From CAZXCQ01 sp964639275 (GTDB lineage: Bacteria > Desulfobacterota > DSM-4660 > Desulfatiglandales > Desulfatiglandaceae): 28,525 bases of DNA. Under the pieces are notes generated by a model, which saw nothing but the letters and a program-made list of their open reading frames with translations, was not told where the DNA came from and ran no database searches. The translations under genes and the position numbers were made by a program. Shown here piece after piece: positions 8,356 to 17,378 of the stretch (the stretch's first letter is position 1; each line of letters opens with the position of its first letter). Where the stretch lies: positions 1 to 28,525 of the forward strand of contig CAZXCQ010000047.1 of NCBI GenBank assembly GCA_964639275.1. The letters are read 5' to 3'.

Positions 8356-10470
8356 ATGGCGCAACGAATAGCGAACCGTCTGATCACCGAAAAAAGTCCT
8401 TATCTCCTTCAGCATGCCTATAATCCCGTGGACTGGCATCCGTGGGGGGATGATGCCTTTTCCCTGGCCGCCAGGGAAAACAAACCGATCTTCCTGTCCA
8501 TCGGGTACGCCACGTGCCACTGGTGCCACGTGATGGAAAGGGAATCCTTTGAGGATCCGGAGGTGGCGGCCCTTATGAATCAGGCCTTTGTCTCCATCAA
8601 GGTGGACCGGGAGGAACGGCCGGACCTGGATCATGTGTACATGACCGTCTGTCAGATGCTAACCGGATCTGGCGGATGGCCTTTGAGCATTGTCATGACC
8701 CCGGACAAGACCCCCTTTTTTGCCGGGACCTATATCCCGAAGACCAGCCGGTTCGGCCGGACCGGCATGATAGAGCTGATTCCCCGCATCCGCCAGGTCT
8801 GGCAGACGCGGCAGGGGGAGGTGCTCAAATCCGCGGAACAGATCATTGCGGCCCTCAGGCAGGTGGAAGACGCCACCCCCGGTCAGGAGCCCGGCCCCTG
8901 GCTTCTGGAAAAGGGGGCTGCAGATCTGGCCCGGCGATTCGATGAGGAGAACGGGGGATTCGGGGCCGCCCCCAAGTTCCCCTCCCCTCACAATCTCCTC
9001 TTTCTGCTTCGCTGGTGGAAGCGATCCGGGGATGCAGCTGCCCTGGCAATGGTGGAAAAGACCCTCATGGCCATGCGCATGGGCGGCGTGTACGACCACA
9101 TCGGTTACGGCTTTCACCGTTATGCCACCGACCGCACCTGGCTGCTGCCCCATTTTGAAAAGATGCTCTATGATCAGGCCCTCCTGGCCATGGCTTACAC
9201 AGAGGCCTTTCAGGCCACCGGGAAACCGGTCTACAGGGATACGGCCATGGAGGTTTTCGCGTATGTGCTCAGGGATATGACCGCACCCGATGGGGGATTC
9301 TATTCGGCCGAAGATGCGGACAGCGAAGGGGTGGAGGGGAAGTTCTATCTGTGGCATGAAGCCGAAATCCGGCAGATCCTGGCTGGGCCGGAGGCCGACC
9401 TGTGCGTCCGGGTATTCAATGTGAAAAGGGACGGCAATTTTCAGGATGAAGCCACGGGCCGGAAGACCGGAGAAAACATCCTTCACCTGAACCAATATCA
9501 TCCCGAAATCGCCGAAGAGCTGGGCATGCCGGAATGCGCCCTGAAAGACCGGCTGAAGGGCATCCGGGAACGCCTCTTTCAGGTGCGCGAAAAACGGAGC
9601 CATCCTTACAAGGACGACAAGATCCTGACCGACTGGAACGGTCTGATGATGGCCGCCCTGGCCAAAGGGAGCAGGGCCTTTGGCGAATCCGGCTATGCCG
9701 TAGCCGCCCAGAAAGCTGCCGCCCTTACCCTGAGCCGGATGCAGCGGCCGGACGGTCGACTCCTTCACCGGTACCGCGATGGTGAGGCCGGTATCGACGC
9801 CCATCTGGATGACTACGCCTTCTTTGTCTGGGGGCTATTGGAACTCTATCAGGCCACCTTCGAAACCCGTTATCTACGGGAGGCCATCCGCCTCAATCAG
9901 GACATGCTGATCCATTTTCAGGATCCCGCATCGGGCGGGCTTTTTTTCACCCCCGACCATGGAGAGACCCTGATCCTGAGAAAAAAGGAGTTCTACGACG
10001 GGGCAATCCCCTCAGGAAACGCCGTGGCCATGATGAATCTGGTCAAACTGGCACGCATGACCGGGGATCCTTTGATGGAGGCAAAGGCCGGCGAGATGGG
10101 TCGGGCCTTTTCCGGCCGCGCCGCCGAGGCCCCGGCCGGCCTCACCCATTTCCTGTCTGCGGTGGATTTAGCCCTGGGACCGTCGATGGAGGTGGTGATT
10201 GTGGGGTCATCTGGTGACCCATCCGTCCGTGCCATGTTCCAGGCGCTTGACTCCCTCTATTTGCCCAACCATGTGGTCCTGCACCGCCCCTCCGGAAAGC
10301 CCCAGCCCGAGATCGATCGTCTTGCCCCCTCTCTGAAAGCCCATGTCCCGGTTGAGGGAAAGGCCACAGCATACGTCTGCCGCAACAAGGCCTGTAAAGC
10401 GCCGGTTACTGATGTAGAAGGGATGATGCGACTCCTGGGTGGACATGGTACCGGAATATTTCCGCAGTAG
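8356..10470 (+). CDS. DUF255 thioredoxin-domain protein (YyaL / SPATA20 family)
   Basis: The 704-residue start chosen is ATG 8356, eight bases after GGAGG (8343-8347); it gives MAQRIANRLITEKSPYLLQHAYNP, the usual family N-terminus. The ATG at 8320 has GGAGG only two bases away. The first about 165 residues form a thioredoxin-like domain with the signature NPVDWHPWGDDAF, FLSIGYATCHWCHVM (CxxC in ATCHWCHV) and VDREERPDLD. An (alpha/alpha)6-barrel follows, resembling N-acylglucosamine 2-epimerases or glucanases (PKFPSPHNLLFLLRWW, LPHFEKMLYDQALL, DADSEGVEGKFYLW, DDKILTDWNGLMMAALA). Its biochemical role is not settled. It is full length with no obvious operon partner. Confidence 0.93.
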   Translation: MAQRIANRLITEKSPYLLQHAYNPVDWHPWGDDAFSLAARENKPIFLSIGYATCHWCHVMERESFEDPEVAALMNQAFVSIKVDREERPDLDHVYMTVCQMLTGSGGWPLSIVMTPDKTPFFAGTYIPKTSRFGRTGMIELIPRIRQVWQTRQGEVLKSAEQIIAALRQVEDATPGQEPGPWLLEKGAADLARRFDEENGGFGAAPKFPSPHNLLFLLRWWKRSGDAAALAMVEKTLMAMRMGGVYDHIGYGFHRYATDRTWLLPHFEKMLYDQALLAMAYTEAFQATGKPVYRDTAMEVFAYVLRDMTAPDGGFYSAEDADSEGVEGKFYLWHEAEIRQILAGPEADLCVRVFNVKRDGNFQDEATGRKTGENILHLNQYHPEIAEELGMPECALKDRLKGIRERLFQVREKRSHPYKDDKILTDWNGLMMAALAKGSRAFGESGYAVAAQKAAALTLSRMQRPDGRLLHRYRDGEAGIDAHLDDYAFFVWGLLELYQATFETRYLREAIRLNQDMLIHFQDPASGGLFFTPDHGETLILRKKEFYDGAIPSGNAVAMMNLVKLARMTGDPLMEAKAGEMGRAFSGRAAEAPAGLTHFLSAVDLALGPSMEVVIVGSSGDPSVRAMFQALDSLYLPNHVVLHRPSGKPQPEIDRLAPSLKAHVPVEGKATAYVCRNKACKAPVTDVEGMMRLLGGHGTGIFPQ

Positions 10471-10502
10471 GTACTCCAGGGAACCTACAGGCCCCTATGG
10501 GG

Positions 10503-10649
10503 TTATGACAGCTTGTGTTTCACTTCGTGGGGCAGGGTCGCGGTAGGAATGCCGGTCACCTTTTCAAATTTTGAGGACTTCCCGAAACACTGAACATCCT
10601 TGCTCCGGAAATGAATATGATATAAGTTTTGTGCTTGCTGATAATTCAT
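10503..10649 (-). CDS. possible small protein, 48 residues
   Basis: This minus-strand frame runs from ATG 10649 to TAA 10503 in the gap between the DUF255 and opine-dehydrogenase genes. It reads MNYQQAQNLYHIHFRSKDVQ and later GKSSKFEKVTGIPTATLP and HEVKHKLS. The composition looks coding-like (balanced charge, no long biased runs), and an upstream in-frame stop fixes the start. There is no clear Shine-Dalgarno and I do not recognise the family. It could be a remnant of a larger gene. Confidence 0.3.
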   Translation of the reverse strand: MNYQQAQNLYHIHFRSKDVQCFGKSSKFEKVTGIPTATLPHEVKHKLS

Positions 10650-10700
10650 ATCAGTTTAGAAGAGATGTAAAGGAGATTTTGAAGAGCCAGGAGGGATATC

Positions 10701-11545
10701 ATGGTTGCAGGACACAAAGTCACTGTCTTGGGCGCCGGGAACGCCGGTCATACTTTTGCCTGGCGGATGGCCAGTCGTGGCACTGAGGTCATGATATGGG
10801 AGCATCCCGACTTTTCCCATAATCTAGATGGCATACGGGAAAACAACGGTATTGTGGAAGCGGTCGAAACCTTCCGGAAAGGAGAAATCACCATCCATAC
10901 CGACTTCCACGGCAAGGCCCGTATCGCCCACACGACCACCGACATCGAAGAGGCCATGAAGTTTTCCGATATCATCATTATGAGCGTTCCGGCATTTGCC
11001 CATGAAAGCATGTTCAAGCTGATCATGCCTCACCTGCATGACAGGCACCTGCTCAATGTCTTTCCCGGCAATTACTGCTCGCTCATTTTCACGCGGATGT
11101 TGCGCGAGGCAAACCTGAAAAGAGATCTGACCGTCATGGAGGGCGCGAGCATCCCCTTTGCCTGCCGGGTCGTCGCTCCGGGCCGGATTTTTGTCGGTGG
11201 AATCAAAGACAAACTCGAAGTAGGTGTGTTTCCCGCCCGCAAGACCGGTGAAGTGAAACACAGGATGACGGGGCCTAACTTCAAACTCCTCTTTACAGAA
11301 AACATCATCGCTACAGGCCTTGGCAACGGCAACATCGTCGTCCACCCGGCCACGGCGGTCCTTAACATGGGGGCCTTTGAGTCCCCCAGGGTCAGTTCTA
11401 CTATGACGCCCCTTCGAGTCCGCTTGAGCGCTATGTCTCTGAAGACGTCAGCATCAGCCTGGTGGCAATGCACGATCTGGGCAGAATCGCAGATGTGCAG
11501 ACGACCCTTACCGACGCGATTATCAACATCGCCTCGGTCTATTAG
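10701..11545 (+). pseudogene. NAD/NADP octopine/nopaline (opine) dehydrogenase family, frameshifted
   Basis: The gene starts at ATG 10701 five bases after GGAGGG. The N-terminal Rossmann motif is VTVLGAGNAGHTFAWRMASRG; later come DIIIMSVPAFAHESMF, NVFPGNYCSLIF and NIVVHPATAVLNMGAFESP, where the octopine-DH C-terminal domain begins. Near codon 228, at a run of five C (11383-11387), the frame breaks. One more C would restore GQFYYDAPSSPLERY and VSISLVAMHDLGRIADV, the expected domain, up to a TAG at 11543-11545. The in-frame sequence after that stop (LFKSGHSMAFSCKIMGKGG) still looks coding, so the C-terminus may also be cut. The family reductively condenses amino acids with 2-oxo acids. This is either a pseudogene or a homopolymer sequencing error. 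Confidence 0.75.
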
Positions 11546-11714
11546 CTTTTCAAAAGCGGTCACAGCATGGCCTTTTCCTGCAAGATAATGGGCAAAGGAG
11601 GTCCTTATGACCCTGACCGTGTTATGGTGACCTTTTCCTCTTTCTTTTCATTTAATTCTGAAAGTGCCAAGGCGAGCCCAGCAATCTTTAAACAAACGAC
11701 GAAATTCATTCTCC

Positions 11715-12956
11715 ATGAGCAAACGGAAAAGCCGGGATAGCGTCGCGCAGCCCCTTTTGCCTGAGGAAAGGTCACGGTCATTGATCTTCTCTCTTGATTC
11801 TGTATGGGATGCCGTTGTCTTTTTCGGATTGATAACGCTCTTTGGCGTCTTGTTCCTGTCTTTCTTGATCCGGCCTTTCTTGAGAAAAGAAATTGTATAT
11901 GATCTTACAAATCCGATGATTGCGAAGGAATGGAGGGTTTGGGGGGATTGCGCATACACCTTGACTCCTCAAGGGTTGAAAGTGTTCGCCAAAGAGACGT
12001 TTTTGTTGGTAAGTCCCGCCTCCGAGAGTGCCACGCATCCAGGGAGGTTTACACGGTGGCAGGATCTTCCTTATATCGAAGTCCAGGTGGAAGGAGCGCC
12101 TTTTCAACGTCAGGGCGTCTTGGTGTGGTCCCCCGGGGGCGATTTTAAAAAAGGTCTAGGAAAATTGTTTAAAATACCCCCTTTTGTTCGGAAGGTCATT
12201 GTCGATGTTCGTAGCTATCACCCCTTTGTAGATCCTCACAAGTTTATGGGACCTATTGGTCAATTTGGTTTACAATTGACCGGGAATGTTACGGTCCGTA
12301 GCGTGATTCTACTTTCGGCCCTTCCATGGTGGAAGCAGGCTAGACAGACCCTGAGCGATTTCTTTACTCCCGGACTTTTTTTCCCGAGCGCGATCAATTT
12401 TCAATATGGCCCCACCCTCTCAGGTGTTTCAGTTATTTGGTACTTAGGGGGTCTTGTTGCCCTGATGGCACTTTTCGTGATAGGTCACAGTTCACGGTTG
12501 ACCACCCAGTTATTTTTGGGGATAGCCTTCGGTTGCTTTTTCCTCCTTGATATGCAATTTGACCGCTCTTTATGGATCCATTGTCGCGAGAGCGCTCAAA
12601 GATCTGCTTTTCAAGACACGCGTTACGAAGAACGCGTGTCCCGCTTTGGGAAGGAATTTGCGGATTTGGCCAAGGCATTCGCACAAAATGTGCCGGATGG
12701 GAGCAAGGTCTTCTTCCCACGAGAGAAGTTTTCTTTGGTCAAAGGGGAAACCAACTGGATTTCTTTTCATTTTTATCCCCAATTCCAGAGTGTTGGGTTG
12801 AAAGAGGCGGATTACGTCTTTTATTATTACCCCAGAAACTATGCTCATGGCTCCGGCCGCCTGCAGTCTAGAACAGATTCTAACCAGGCCATAAAGGTTG
12901 CGATTGTTTATCAAGTAAGTAGCGAAGCGAAATTGCTGAAGGTGTGCCATGATTAA
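11715..12956 (+). CDS. hypothetical membrane protein, partner of the GT-C protein
   Basis: This protein of about 413 residues is read from ATG 11715; a GTG at 11664 is in frame, and neither has a strong Shine-Dalgarno. It has one membrane segment near the N-terminus (VFFGLITLFGVLFLSFLI), an extracytoplasmic region of about 190 residues (with VEGAPFQRQGVLVWSP), and two more hydrophobic segments (YLGGLVALMALFVIG and FLGIAFGCFFLLDMQF). A soluble C-terminal region contains KVFFPREKFS and YVFYYYPRN. I do not recognise the family. The stop overlaps the start of the next gene by 8 bp, so they are translationally coupled and probably act together in envelope glycan or lipid modification. GC content looks lower than in the neighbours. 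Confidence 0.75.
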   Translation: MSKRKSRDSVAQPLLPEERSRSLIFSLDSVWDAVVFFGLITLFGVLFLSFLIRPFLRKEIVYDLTNPMIAKEWRVWGDCAYTLTPQGLKVFAKETFLLVSPASESATHPGRFTRWQDLPYIEVQVEGAPFQRQGVLVWSPGGDFKKGLGKLFKIPPFVRKVIVDVRSYHPFVDPHKFMGPIGQFGLQLTGNVTVRSVILLSALPWWKQARQTLSDFFTPGLFFPSAINFQYGPTLSGVSVIWYLGGLVALMALFVIGHSSRLTTQLFLGIAFGCFFLLDMQFDRSLWIHCRESAQRSAFQDTRYEERVSRFGKEFADLAKAFAQNVPDGSKVFFPREKFSLVKGETNWISFHFYPQFQSVGLKEADYVFYYYPRNYAHGSGRLQSRTDSNQAIKVAIVYQVSSEAKLLKVCHD

Positions 12957-14298
12957 GGATTTCGGTTTGGCGTTGAGCACCCAGCTGATTCTTATAATAA
13001 CGGGTTTAGGCCTTTTTCAGATTTTTCTGCGGCAAAAAAGGATCTCGCTGTTTTTCTATCTACCGTATGCATGGGGAGCTGGTCTTCTGTATTTGTACGC
13101 AGCCGGCTGGGTCTTTGTGAGGTTGCAGGCGCTCAAGGGAGTTTGGCATTACCCCGTCTTGGGAATAGCTTTGGTGTTGAGCAGCGTCGCTTTATGGTTA
13201 AGAAGGCGGGCTCCAGAGACGCATGAAAGATTTTGGACCGGTAAGCCTTTGAGATGGTATGAATGGACTGTTCTGTTGCTTGTGTTTTTCAAGATAACGA
13301 TCGCCCTTTTTGTTTTGCTTACAAATCCCGTGATTGACTCTGACGCTGCCAATCCTCTCCGCTGGGTAGGGTTGAGCAAGGTAATCATGTCTTCGGGCAT
13401 TCTTTTGGACGGTTTTTATCATAAAGACCTTCTTCCGCCTTCTCTCTTGTCGGTTTGGGTCCATTTTGGAATTTCCCGGTGGCGTGACAATCTCGTGGGT
13501 CTGCCTTGGTTTTTTACCTACCTTTCATTGATAGGGATATCTTTTGTGACTTGTTACAAAGTACAAGGCGACCGCCTTGTCTCATTTGTAGTGGCCTACC
13601 TCTATTCAGCCCTTCCGCTTGCCGTCGTCCATGTCATAAGGCCGGGATATGCCGATCTACTGATAGCATATTTCGTGCTTTCGTCGGTTGCCTGGGTAAC
13701 TCTTTTCTTAAGCCGGGATCAAACGCAAGTCACCTATCTCATCTTTGCCTTGATGGGAGCAGCGGGGTGCGTGCTAACAAAAAAGGAAGGACTCTTGTGG
13801 GCTGCCTGGATCATATTTGTTATCTTCAGCCATTACCTGAATCATTTCAAGGGAGTTTCATGGAAGAAAATTTTGGAGATCCAGGCGGTTCTTCTGGCAA
13901 TCGCTTTTGTTTTATATCTTTTGAGCGCTGAATGGGTCCGCACTCACTTTAAAATGGATGACCGAGTGCAGTGGCTTTTTATCCAACAATTTGACGTCAA
14001 GGCCATCGGAGTTTTTTGGAGATTCGCTTTGGGAATGGGGACCTTCAATTTGTGGTGGTGGTTTTCACTGATCATGGCTGTCTTTTTATGGGTAAAGAAA
14101 ACACCGCGCGAAGTCAAAGCCTTTGCCTTCTACCTCGCGCTTTTGTTTTTCGGCGTGTTCTATTACAGTTGTTTCACGGGCAATGTTCCTGTGACTCTTA
14201 GCGGTACTAACGTAGGGCGTTTCCTTTTGCAGATTTCGGGGTTAGGGTTGCCCTTGTACGTTTTTTTTATGAGAGACATCGCCCTCGTTAAACGTTGA
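12949..14298 (+). CDS. multi-pass membrane protein, GT-C fold glycosyltransferase-like
   Basis: The 449-residue protein has around ten or more hydrophobic segments. The loop after the third or fourth segment carries TNPVIDSDAANPLRWVG; the acidic DSD matches the catalytic/metal-binding acidic pair in the first extracytoplasmic loop of GT-C enzymes (PMT/ArnT/GT39-like), which transfer sugars from polyprenyl-phosphate carriers. Further along, HVIRPGYADLLIAYFV and LTKKEGLLW fit the same architecture. The ATG lies inside the 3' end of the upstream gene. Donor and acceptor are unknown. No other glycan genes are in the window, so the pair may be a transferred module. Confidence 0.65.
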   Translation: MIKDFGLALSTQLILIITGLGLFQIFLRQKRISLFFYLPYAWGAGLLYLYAAGWVFVRLQALKGVWHYPVLGIALVLSSVALWLRRRAPETHERFWTGKPLRWYEWTVLLLVFFKITIALFVLLTNPVIDSDAANPLRWVGLSKVIMSSGILLDGFYHKDLLPPSLLSVWVHFGISRWRDNLVGLPWFFTYLSLIGISFVTCYKVQGDRLVSFVVAYLYSALPLAVVHVIRPGYADLLIAYFVLSSVAWVTLFLSRDQTQVTYLIFALMGAAGCVLTKKEGLLWAAWIIFVIFSHYLNHFKGVSWKKILEIQAVLLAIAFVLYLLSAEWVRTHFKMDDRVQWLFIQQFDVKAIGVFWRFALGMGTFNLWWWFSLIMAVFLWVKKTPREVKAFAFYLALLFFGVFYYSCFTGNVPVTLSGTNVGRFLLQISGLGLPLYVFFMRDIALVKR

Positions 14299-14578
14299 AC
14301 AATTCAAAACTTGCGATCTTTAGCAGTGCTTTGCTTCGTTCCTCCAATTGTCGTGCTGACAAAACTGTATTTGCTAATGTTTTGATCCCTACCTCTGGCA
14401 ACTCATAAAACCCGAAGGGTATCTCCTGCACATAGCGCGGCCAGACGTTCAAGAAAATCTTCCCCATCCCGTCTCCCCGGGCCGTATGAATCAAAGACGG
14501 AAGATTCTTTCATTTTTTCCAGTCGCTCCGGATAGTTTTTTCTTGACAACCAAAGGCCACATAGATCTGAGGCCACGC
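14288..14578 (-). pseudogene. gene fragment(s) of unknown family, two overlapping coding-like frames
   Basis: Two minus-strand frames in this gap both look coding-like. One spans about 14400-14578 and reads SSVFDSYGPGRRDGEDFLERL before a stop. The other reads FLNVWPRYVQEIPFGFYELP and ARQLEERSKALLKIASFELF, and stops at 14288. The switch suggests a frameshifted remnant immediately downstream of the GNAT gene. I do not recognise the family. No terminator is visible between it and the convergent membrane-protein gene. Confidence 0.35.
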
Positions 14579-15022
14579 TCACAAAACAAGCCGCATCGGT
14601 ATCATTTGTGAATACTTGAATCCAATTCTTTCATACAGAGATTGCGCAATTAAATTATCCTTGTCAGTCAAAACTGTTATGCGCAAACAGTTATTTTTGA
14701 TAGCGTATTGAATAACATGCTCTAATAGCTTTTTACCAAAGCCTTTGCCTCGAGCATCATGCTCAATGACCATATCTTCAAGCAATGCAACTTTACCACC
14801 GAGCGCAGTTGACACCAGAAATAGTAGGCTTACCGCGCCAACAACTCGTTTTGAATCCTCAACCACAAAGAATTTACCTTTATCGGGATTACAGAGAATA
14901 TCCGTAACTCCACGCAATTGAGCCTCAATATCTGGTTTAAACTCCAGTTCTTGGTCAAATAGCATTGACAACAAACGACAAATATCGTCGGTGTCATTCT
15001 TTAACGCTTCTCGAATTTTCAT
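14579..15022 (-). CDS. GNAT family N-acetyltransferase
   Basis: Starting at ATG 15022 (MKIREALKNDTDDICRLLSM) the protein has 147 residues; a GTG at 15055 is an alternative. The GNAT fold is clear: beta-4 LLEDMVIEHDARGKGFGKKL, with the acetyl-CoA pyrophosphate loop RGKGFGKK, then the helix LLEHVIQYAIKNNC, LRITVLTDKDN and the C-terminal AQSLYERIGFKYSQ. The substrate cannot be predicted. The base composition is more AT-rich than the metabolic cluster beside it, suggesting independent acquisition. Confidence 0.88.
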   Translation of the reverse strand: MKIREALKNDTDDICRLLSMLFDQELEFKPDIEAQLRGVTDILCNPDKGKFFVVEDSKRVVGAVSLLFLVSTALGGKVALLEDMVIEHDARGKGFGKKLLEHVIQYAIKNNCLRITVLTDKDNLIAQSLYERIGFKYSQMIPMRLVL

Positions 15023-15060
15023 CTGAGTTTGGCCTGGCCTATCCGTAGAATTCACCGGTG

Positions 15061-15084
15061 TTTTGGCCGCTTCTCAGGCCAAAA
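15061..15084. other. 8-bp perfect inverted repeat between MBL and GNAT genes
   Basis: TTTTGGCC (15061-15068) and GGCCAAAA (15077-15084) form a perfect stem with an 8-nt loop. On the minus strand it could slow transcription leaving the metabolic cluster, but its T residues are part of the stem and no separate T tract follows, so I do not call a standard terminator. Confidence 0.45.
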
Positions 15085-15267
15085 CATCCAGTGAAATGAT
15101 TTGTTGTGTGCCGGGTTTGGCCCGGCCGCTATATGGTGCTATTCGGTATTGTGACACAAGTGCTGGGCAAAGTCCAGACCCAGACTGACGGAGAACCGGC
15201 TTGTGGGGATCGAGCCAAAAAGTGCCAAAGGCAAGGGTGTTACAGTTTGGAATCTGTTCGAGAGCGA

Positions 15268-16185
15268 TTACCCAATTGCCGTGAAAGTCATCTTGGCTCC
15301 AACGGTTGATGGAATCCACTGATCCCGAAGATTCTCTATGAGGATGCGTTGGGCATAATGGCCGGTGCAATGAAAGGCCGCCACATGTTCGATGCCGGCT
15401 CGTGAAATATACGCTACGGTCCTTTTCATCTGCATCTTCTCTGCACTGTTCAAATGCAGACCACCCAAAAGGGCATAGACCTTTCTCTTCGGGAATTGGT
15501 TCCGTGCCAGTTCCAGGGTATTCACTGCACCGGCGTGGCAGCACCCGGTCAGAACAACCAGCCTTTCGTCCCCCAGCTCAATAAAGATGGCTTGGTCGTC
15601 TTCAATGTTGTCATGGATGCGCTCCCCTTCGATTTCCACAAATGCATTGGGCATTCCCGGCTCAAAATCCACGATCCTCTCAATCTGACCCGATAGGTGA
15701 ACTCCGGGCACGATGGTGGAGGGAGCCGTATTCGTTTCGATTCTGGAACCGAACTGAGCAAATAGCTTTTCGTCCATCTCCCAAGGGCCTGCATAGGTGC
15801 CGTCCTTTTTCAGGACAAAGCGTTTTCTGCCGTACGCCTTTGGATGAAGAAAAAGTCTGCATTGCTGCCTTGTTTTGCGGAAGACGGGCAGCAGGCAACC
15901 GTAATGGTCGATATGCCCATGACTTAAAACCATAAAATCCAGTCGGCTGAAATCCAGTCCTAGGAGTCGGGCGTTGCGAAGGAGGACATCCTCACTCCTT
16001 CCGAAGTCATAAAGAACGCTGTACTTCTCTCCCCGGCTCCACACTTCGATCCAGAGGCTGAGTCCCTGCTCAGCCCACAACATGGACCCCCTCCCGGGTA
16101 CGGGATAGGCGGCCACTTCCGTAGGGGGAAGAAAAATATCGATGTAGTTGTCAACCAGAACGGTGACCTCGACCCTTTCGGGCAT
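15268..16185 (-). CDS. MBL-fold metallo-hydrolase (dihydropterin-ribofuranosylaminobenzene phosphate synthase-like group)
   Basis: The 305-residue protein starts at ATG 16185 after GAGG. The metal-binding motif is SHGHIDHYG (His89, His91, Asp93, His94), followed by LTGCCHAGAVNTL, LLGGLHLNS and FHCTGHYA, the usual order of ligands. This pattern marks the MBL subgroup often annotated as 7,8-dihydropterin-6-yl-methyl-4-(beta-D-ribofuranosyl)aminobenzene 5'-phosphate synthase, a label that rarely reflects true function. There is no signal peptide. It is the last gene of the minus-strand cluster, 119 bp after the TAXI binding protein, and may hydrolyse a pathway intermediate such as a thioester or lactone; that role is inference. 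Confidence 0.85.
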   Translation of the reverse strand: MPERVEVTVLVDNYIDIFLPPTEVAAYPVPGRGSMLWAEQGLSLWIEVWSRGEKYSVLYDFGRSEDVLLRNARLLGLDFSRLDFMVLSHGHIDHYGCLLPVFRKTRQQCRLFLHPKAYGRKRFVLKKDGTYAGPWEMDEKLFAQFGSRIETNTAPSTIVPGVHLSGQIERIVDFEPGMPNAFVEIEGERIHDNIEDDQAIFIELGDERLVVLTGCCHAGAVNTLELARNQFPKRKVYALLGGLHLNSAEKMQMKRTVAYISRAGIEHVAAFHCTGHYAQRILIENLRDQWIPSTVGAKMTFTAIG

Positions 16186-16304
16186 GTTTTCCTCTTGTTC
16201 TCAACCTTCCAGAAGATGTAACCGAAAACGGAGCCGAAGCCCCGCTCCCGGTGGGGGCAAAGAAGGACCTAGTTCTGATCGGCCGAGGCTTGACTTCTAC
16301 CCGA

Positions 16305-17273
16305 TCACTTGACCCAGCCCTTTTCTTTGTAATACTTGAGGGCGCCGGGATGCATAGGAATCCCAAAGTTTCGTCCCATGTTCTCCTGTTTGCCCAAAGC
16401 GATCGCCTTTGAAACGTTCTTGTAATGGTCGAAGTTTGCTGAGATACTTTTTGCGATGCTGTAGGCAGCCTCATCCGGCATGTTCTTGCTGCAGAGTACG
16501 ACCACATAGGCGACAATCCCTTTGACCGGATAGTCAACCCCATTGTAGGAACCCTTTTTAAGGGTATAGGGGTCCAGTCCTTTGTGGGCCTTTACCACGG
16601 TCGCAATCGCATCGTCCGAAAGGGAAAGCAGTCTGATCTTCCGTCTACTCCCTGCGGCGATAAGAGGCGGGGCCGGATAGGCCATGGCGCCGTAAAGGAT
16701 GGCATCGATATGGCCGTCGATCATTTGCTGCCCTGCCTCCCTGAAACTCATATACCGGGTCTTGAAATCCTTGAAGGATAGACCATAGGCTTCCAGCACG
16801 TACCTTGTCACCGGGGCGATGGCGGAACCCTTCGGCCCTGGCGTCATGGCTTTGCCTTTCAGCTGTTTGATATCATCGATCCCCGAATCGGCCCACACCG
16901 CAAACTGTGTCGGTTCCGGAAATAGGACCGCGAGTCCGCGGATATTCTGCAGCTTCCCGTACTTCTTGAAAAACCCTGCCCCCTCCCATGCCTCTGCGGC
17001 CATGGTGGAAAAGGAGAAGCACACATTCAATTTCCCTTTATCGATCGCCACCACATTGGCCGCTCCCCCCAGAGGCAGCGTGGATCCCTTGAGATCGGGA
17101 TTCGCCTTCAGCGTATCGTTGAGCATTGCGGTTCCCAGGGCCTGCCAAACGCCCCCTGCCGGGGCAGTTCCCCAACGGATCTCATAGGCGGATGCCCCTG
17201 TGGTCGTCGCGCCCAGTACAAAGAAAATGCCAACAACCAGACAAATTCCCAAAGACCTTCGGATCGTTACCAT
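16305..17273 (-). CDS. TAXI-family TRAP transporter solute-binding protein
   Basis: The 322-residue precursor starts at ATG 17273 after a strong GGAGG. Residues 1-29 are a signal peptide (IRRSLGICLVVGIFFVLGAT, cleavage near ASA). The mature protein has the TAXI-family layout: EIRWGTAPAGGVWQALGTAM, the central GAANVVAIDKGKLNVCFSFS, then ELKGKAMTPGPKGSAIAP-like and DGHIDAILYGAMAYPAP blocks. These periplasmic proteins deliver organic acids to a TRAP permease. The fused permease is encoded immediately upstream in the same direction. Its presence next to decarboxylase and molybdenum-hydroxylase genes suggests that it imports their substrate. Confidence 0.93.
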   Translation of the reverse strand: MVTIRRSLGICLVVGIFFVLGATTTGASAYEIRWGTAPAGGVWQALGTAMLNDTLKANPDLKGSTLPLGGAANVVAIDKGKLNVCFSFSTMAAEAWEGAGFFKKYGKLQNIRGLAVLFPEPTQFAVWADSGIDDIKQLKGKAMTPGPKGSAIAPVTRYVLEAYGLSFKDFKTRYMSFREAGQQMIDGHIDAILYGAMAYPAPPLIAAGSRRKIRLLSLSDDAIATVVKAHKGLDPYTLKKGSYNGVDYPVKGIVAYVVVLCSKNMPDEAAYSIAKSISANFDHYKNVSKAIALGKQENMGRNFGIPMHPGALKYYKEKGWVK

Positions 17274-17378
17274 GTTGATTTCCTCCTTTCATGCCTTTCA
17301 TTTCATGGGTCCACAAAGTCCAAGATTCCCTCGCAAACAGATGGGGCAACCAGCCATTTGCTCCTCGCGCATCCATGA

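Noticed and set aside
8659..9804. 381-codon open frame antisense to the DUF255 gene
   Set aside because: It has no recognisable domain and is fully antisense to a conserved protein; GC-rich codon bias explains the long open frame.
11543..11545. In-frame TAG as a pyrrolysine codon
   Set aside because: No pyl genes or suitable enzyme family are seen, and the gene already has an upstream frameshift; decay is simpler.
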